Source of the DNA: JABDIY01 sp963803845
Lineage (GTDB): Bacteria > Actinomycetota > Acidimicrobiia > Acidimicrobiales > SZUA-35
Direction of reading: 5' to 3'
Assembly: GCA_963803845.1 (NCBI GenBank)
Contig: CAWDNZ010000005.1
Span: 1,240,001 to 1,304,000, forward strand
DNA length: 64,000 nt
The translations under genes and the position numbers were made by a program. Shown here one piece after another: positions 61,043-64,000 of the stretch. Under the pieces are notes generated by a model. That model saw only the letters and a program-made list of their open reading frames with translations. It was not told the DNA's origin and made no database searches. Position 1 is the stretch's first letter, and each line of letters opens with the position of its first letter.

Positions 61043-64000
61043 CGCACACCGCCCATCGAGGCGTCATCCACGGCGACAAATGGGTTTTCCTCATCGAACG
61101 GTTGAGCCCGTTCAGAGGCGAGGGTGGCGCGAAGATCGACGGTGGGGCCGGGCTCGGGTTCCGTAGTTTTCATTGAGGCAATGGTTCTACTGGCGAAGTA
61201 CCAGGCCGCCAGGACCAATGCCAACTGGAGTCCATGCCATAGCCCAGCGAAGCGGGGGGTGGCATAGCGCACCCCGAAGGACTGACCGGGGTCCAATACC
61301 TCGATCAGGGAAGCACCGCCGATCGTGGTCTCGATAGGGCCAACGCCCCCAAAACTCTCCCACCCGTCGCCCGGTAGGGCAAGCAGAATTCGATCGCCAG
61401 CGGCTACCCCGGGGATTGACTCGAATCGGTGCTCGATCGCGGTTGAGGAGTCCGGCACAATTGCCACGCCACCACTGAGATCGGTATCGAGCAGGCCGGT
61501 GAGTGTGACCGTGTTGGCATCGAAGCTGGAGTCAACAACTACCGCACTCCCGTGAGAGGCCTCGTTGCTGAACACGATCAAGTTGAGCGTGGCCTGTTGC
61601 CGACGGAGATCGAGCTGATTGGCCAGCACGGTGTTGAGATGGTCGGAAATGTCGTACGACGGCCCCTCGTACGGTGCCGGGGCCAGCTGCGGTTGGTAGA
61701 TCACGTAGTCGATGCCAAACACGGCGAGGAGGCGACCGAGACGAACGGAATCGCCAGAATTGGCGACGTCAATCATCACGCCCACCTCTCGCGAAATCGG
61801 TGAGGCCGCGGGGAGATAGCGATCGCCGATATCGGTTCCGCCACCATCGGTAATCGCATACGAAATCTCGGCTGCCGGAGTAACGGCGGTATCTGCCGCC
61901 AGCACCCGAGGGTCGCCCAACCAGAGGATTCGGCCGGGGCCGCTGGAGTTCCTTGGTTCCAGACGTGTGGTGATCTCCGCATAACCAAGCTCGGGATGAT
62001 TGTGGCGGCCACCCAGGGCCTGACCAAAGCCGAGAAGGAGAACAACCACGCCGCCGAGCGCAGCAGCCACCGTGGCGAACTGCCGCCATCCGTATCCGTA
62101 CCGCTTGAGGTCCAGTTGCACCGAACGAACCGATGCTCCAACCGCCAGCGCCAGGCCCGCCCCAGCCAAGGTGAGGAGAACATCGGCACCCGGAAGACGA
62201 CCGTTGCCAGCGAGATCGATCGAAAGCCACGCTGCGCCAAAAGCCATAAGCGCCATGATCCAACCCAGAAGCGCAGCGTCGAACCGGCGACCCCGCCCGA
62301 AAAGCAGGCCCAAACTCGCAGCGATTGGAAGCCCCCACATCAAGATCGATCCCGTGGATCGGCCCGGAGCAAAAAGCACCAGCTCGCCGAAGCCACCTAT
62401 GGCTTCCTCAGCCGATGCGGTTCCGACGACCCACGCCCAGCCACCGCCACGAAGCACATCGAGCGAGAATTGAAGGTGCATGACCGCTGGCACGACAACG
62501 GCAGCAACAGCACCGGCGAGCCCGTAGCCGATTCGATACACCCGGCCGGTGACAACGCCGAAGACGCTGACACAAATTGCCGCCAGCACGGCAACGGGAA
62601 GAGCTGCCGGTGCGAGCGTAGCGACCAGGGCAACCAGAAGGCCGAAGCGAAGTAACCGAATAGGAAGGACACGCTCCACCTTGTTCCACGGCTCGAGGTT
62701 GGCGAGGCGAGCCGCAGAGACCACGAGAAACGGGGCTGCCGCCCAAAGGACCAATGTCTCCCAGCGGGCCGCCGCGAGGGCGTCAGCAGTCAGGGGGTTA
62801 GCCACCGCCACCGCCGTGGCCACTGCGGCCGACCGCGGTCCGCCCAACGGTCGCACCATTCGGAACGTGCCCAGTGCGGCGACGAACAGTGGGCCGACCA
62901 ACAAGACCGAGTACAACAGATTGGACGACCAGGAGAGCCCGATTTCAAGCAAACCGAGCACGGCGAAAGAAACCGGAGCTGCGCCGATGCCGCCAGCACC
63001 ACTGGGGCGGAAGCCGTTCCACCATTGCAGCAACAGGTCCTGACCATCCCCCAAGACGGGGTTCTGACCAGCAACCACTGGGGCCTGCCCAAGCAGGTCA
63101 AATGATCCCATCACGATGAACAGCAGCGTGATACCGAGGAATCCGACCACGGCCGAGCCGATCCGCTGGCGCTCGTCCACGAGGCTTTGCCGAACAGAGC
63201 GGGACCAATGGACAAAGCGCGCACTGGGCCGGAGCGATTGTTCCACGATGCTGCCGACCGAAGGACCGATCCGGGACTGGAGCGCGTGAACCTCGCTATC
63301 ACCAATCAAACGGATCGAACGGAGGTGACGTCGTCGCCGACGGGCGCTCCCCATGTTTCGGACATTCCAACCGATCGCGGTGAGGGCGGCCTTGGCATAG
63401 CCGGGCCGTCCCCGGAGCAGATTGGCGATGGCTCCGAGCACCATCCCCACCACGGCGCCAGTAATGCTGCGTAGCAGCGACAGGCGCGACGAGGTGACGA
63501 ACAGGGTTCGTAGTCGATGGCGAGATCGCTCGCGATAGCGCCGGAGTTCCGCGCTCTTTGACAAGACCGGCCTACGATGCCGGGCGGCTGCCTGGGGTAC
63601 GACGATCACACGGGCGGCCACGGCATGGGCGCGCCAGCACAAATCGAGATCTTCGTTGTCATCGCCCATCAAGGGGTCGAAGCCATCCAACGCGAGGAAG
63701 AGATCGGTGCGAATCAATTGCACACCTGTAGGGATGATGAAGACGTCGCTGACACCGCCGTATTGGTCTTGATCGAACTCGTCGGGCTCGATCAGTTCGA
63801 TCCGACGCCCGCGCCGATCGGACCCGTAGCCAACCGAGATCAGCTTGGAGCCGTCATCCCAGCCAACGAGTTTGGGACCAACGATGCCGGCGTTGGATCG
63901 GTACATCTCCTCGAGTAGATACGACAGCCCGGCAGGAGCGAGAGCGGTGAACTGGTCGACGATTACGAGAAAGGGGAAGGCGACAGGGTCCACGTTTTTC
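61039..64000 (-). CDS. Very large GT2 membrane glycosyltransferase, 5' end outside window
   Basis: At least 984 aa; the frame continues beyond the right edge (the first GTG, 63993, is unlikely to be the real start because the GT2 domain would be incomplete). Visible GT2 region at residues ~1-140: LVIVDQFTALAPAGLSYLLEE, GVSDVFIIPTGVQLIRTDLF and GDDNEDLDLCWRAHAVA (ED of the acceptor site). Then ~12 helices around extracytoplasmic loops, and a C-terminal cytosolic tail. Paired with the DUF5719 protein, as in actinobacteria where it is linked to cell-wall glycan assembly. Exact sugar unknown. Confidence 0.85.
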   Translation of the reverse strand, partial: KNVDPVAFPFLVIVDQFTALAPAGLSYLLEEMYRSNAGIVGPKLVGWDDGSKLISVGYGSDRRGRRIELIEPDEFDQDQYGGVSDVFIIPTGVQLIRTDLFLALDGFDPLMGDDNEDLDLCWRAHAVAARVIVVPQAAARHRRPVLSKSAELRRYRERSRHRLRTLFVTSSRLSLLRSITGAVVGMVLGAIANLLRGRPGYAKAALTAIGWNVRNMGSARRRRRHLRSIRLIGDSEVHALQSRIGPSVGSIVEQSLRPSARFVHWSRSVRQSLVDERQRIGSAVVGFLGITLLFIVMGSFDLLGQAPVVAGQNPVLGDGQDLLLQWWNGFRPSGAGGIGAAPVSFAVLGLLEIGLSWSSNLLYSVLLVGPLFVAALGTFRMVRPLGGPRSAAVATAVAVANPLTADALAAARWETLVLWAAAPFLVVSAARLANLEPWNKVERVLPIRLLRFGLLVALVATLAPAALPVAVLAAICVSVFGVVTGRVYRIGYGLAGAVAAVVVPAVMHLQFSLDVLRGGGWAWVVGTASAEEAIGGFGELVLFAPGRSTGSILMWGLPIAASLGLLFGRGRRFDAALLGWIMALMAFGAAWLSIDLAGNGRLPGADVLLTLAGAGLALAVGASVRSVQLDLKRYGYGWRQFATVAAALGGVVVLLLGFGQALGGRHNHPELGYAEITTRLEPRNSSGPGRILWLGDPRVLAADTAVTPAAEISYAITDGGGTDIGDRYLPAASPISREVGVMIDVANSGDSVRLGRLLAVFGIDYVIYQPQLAPAPYEGPSYDISDHLNTVLANQLDLRRQQATLNLIVFSNEASHGSAVVVDSSFDANTVTLTGLLDTDLSGGVAIVPDSSTAIEHRFESIPGVAAGDRILLALPGDGWESFGGVGPIETTIGGASLIEVLDPGQSFGVRYATPRFAGLWHGLQLALVLAAWYFASRTIASMKTTEPEPGPTVDLRATLASERAQPFDEENPFVAVDDASMGGVR

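Overview
The window (about 60% GC by eye) looks like a chromosomal segment of a high-GC actinobacterium, most likely an uncultured member of the Acidimicrobiia. The evidence is an F420-type LLM oxidoreductase, a class F sortase, a DUF222/HNH (13E12-type) nuclease, a GtrA/GT2 polyprenyl-sugar system, a DUF5719 protein beside a giant GT2 membrane protein, and two gene neighbourhoods I recall from mycobacteria: smpB, ftsX, ftsE, prfB, and secA, comF, ahcY, SIS isomerase, manA, manB. The assignment is inference; no rRNA or marker phylogeny is available here.

Layout. 1-2.1 kb (minus): aroA start, a small coiled-coil protein and a UgpC/MsmK sugar-importer ATPase. 2.3-9.3 kb: a pseudokinase/DUF4397 surface protein with its own class F sortase, then NagZ, uracil-DNA glycosylase, thymidine kinase, an alpha/beta hydrolase and a HAD phosphatase. 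9.6-18.1 kb: an exopolysaccharide cluster made of two convergent operons (O-antigen ligase, two GT4-type transferases and a PslG-like hydrolase on plus; a GT4, a Wzz-like chain-length protein with a decayed P-loop and a WbaP-type initiating transferase on minus). 18.4-23.5 kb: a hypothetical protein, a putative zinc protease, a two-component system, 3-hydroxyacyl-CoA dehydrogenase and an F420-type oxidoreductase. 23.4-28.2 kb: HNH nuclease with a coupled winged-helix partner, tmRNA (ssrA), an alpha/beta hydrolase and SmpB. 28.3-32.5 kb: membrane proteins (BI-1, MFS, two DUF3592-like, TauE).

32.5-33.3 kb is a 121-bp tandem repeat (4.7 copies) plus a dispersed repeat. 33.3-43.8 kb (mostly minus): ftsX, ftsE, prfB, secA, a Tat/lipobox serpin (plus), a stand-alone receiver, comF (plus), a small lipoprotein with a MauE-like protein, and ahcY. 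43.9-50.9 kb: an SRPBCC protein, the phosphosugar block (PGI/PMI, Trm112-like, a truncated IS110 transposase inside dispersed repeats, manA, manB) and a GtrA-GT2 fusion. 50.9-64 kb: two very large polytopic proteins thought to act in cell-envelope glycan assembly, an ABC-F ATPase, a CPBP protease, ftsH with a membrane thioredoxin, and a DUF5719 protein.

How the genes work together. Much of the window serves the cell envelope: PGI/PMI, ManA and ManB make hexose phosphates for nucleotide sugars; the WbaP-type, GT4 and GtrA-GT2 enzymes build and move lipid-linked sugars; the ligase, Wzz-like protein and PslG-like hydrolase would polymerise, size and trim the polymer; sortase anchors a surface protein. 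A second theme is quality control: ssrA-SmpB, FtsH, PrfB and SecA.

Three or four places look like single-base indels (end of ung; end of the BI-1 gene; the 5' end of the first glycosyltransferase; the second DUF3592-like gene). These suggest either sequence error or recent decay and affect the predicted products.
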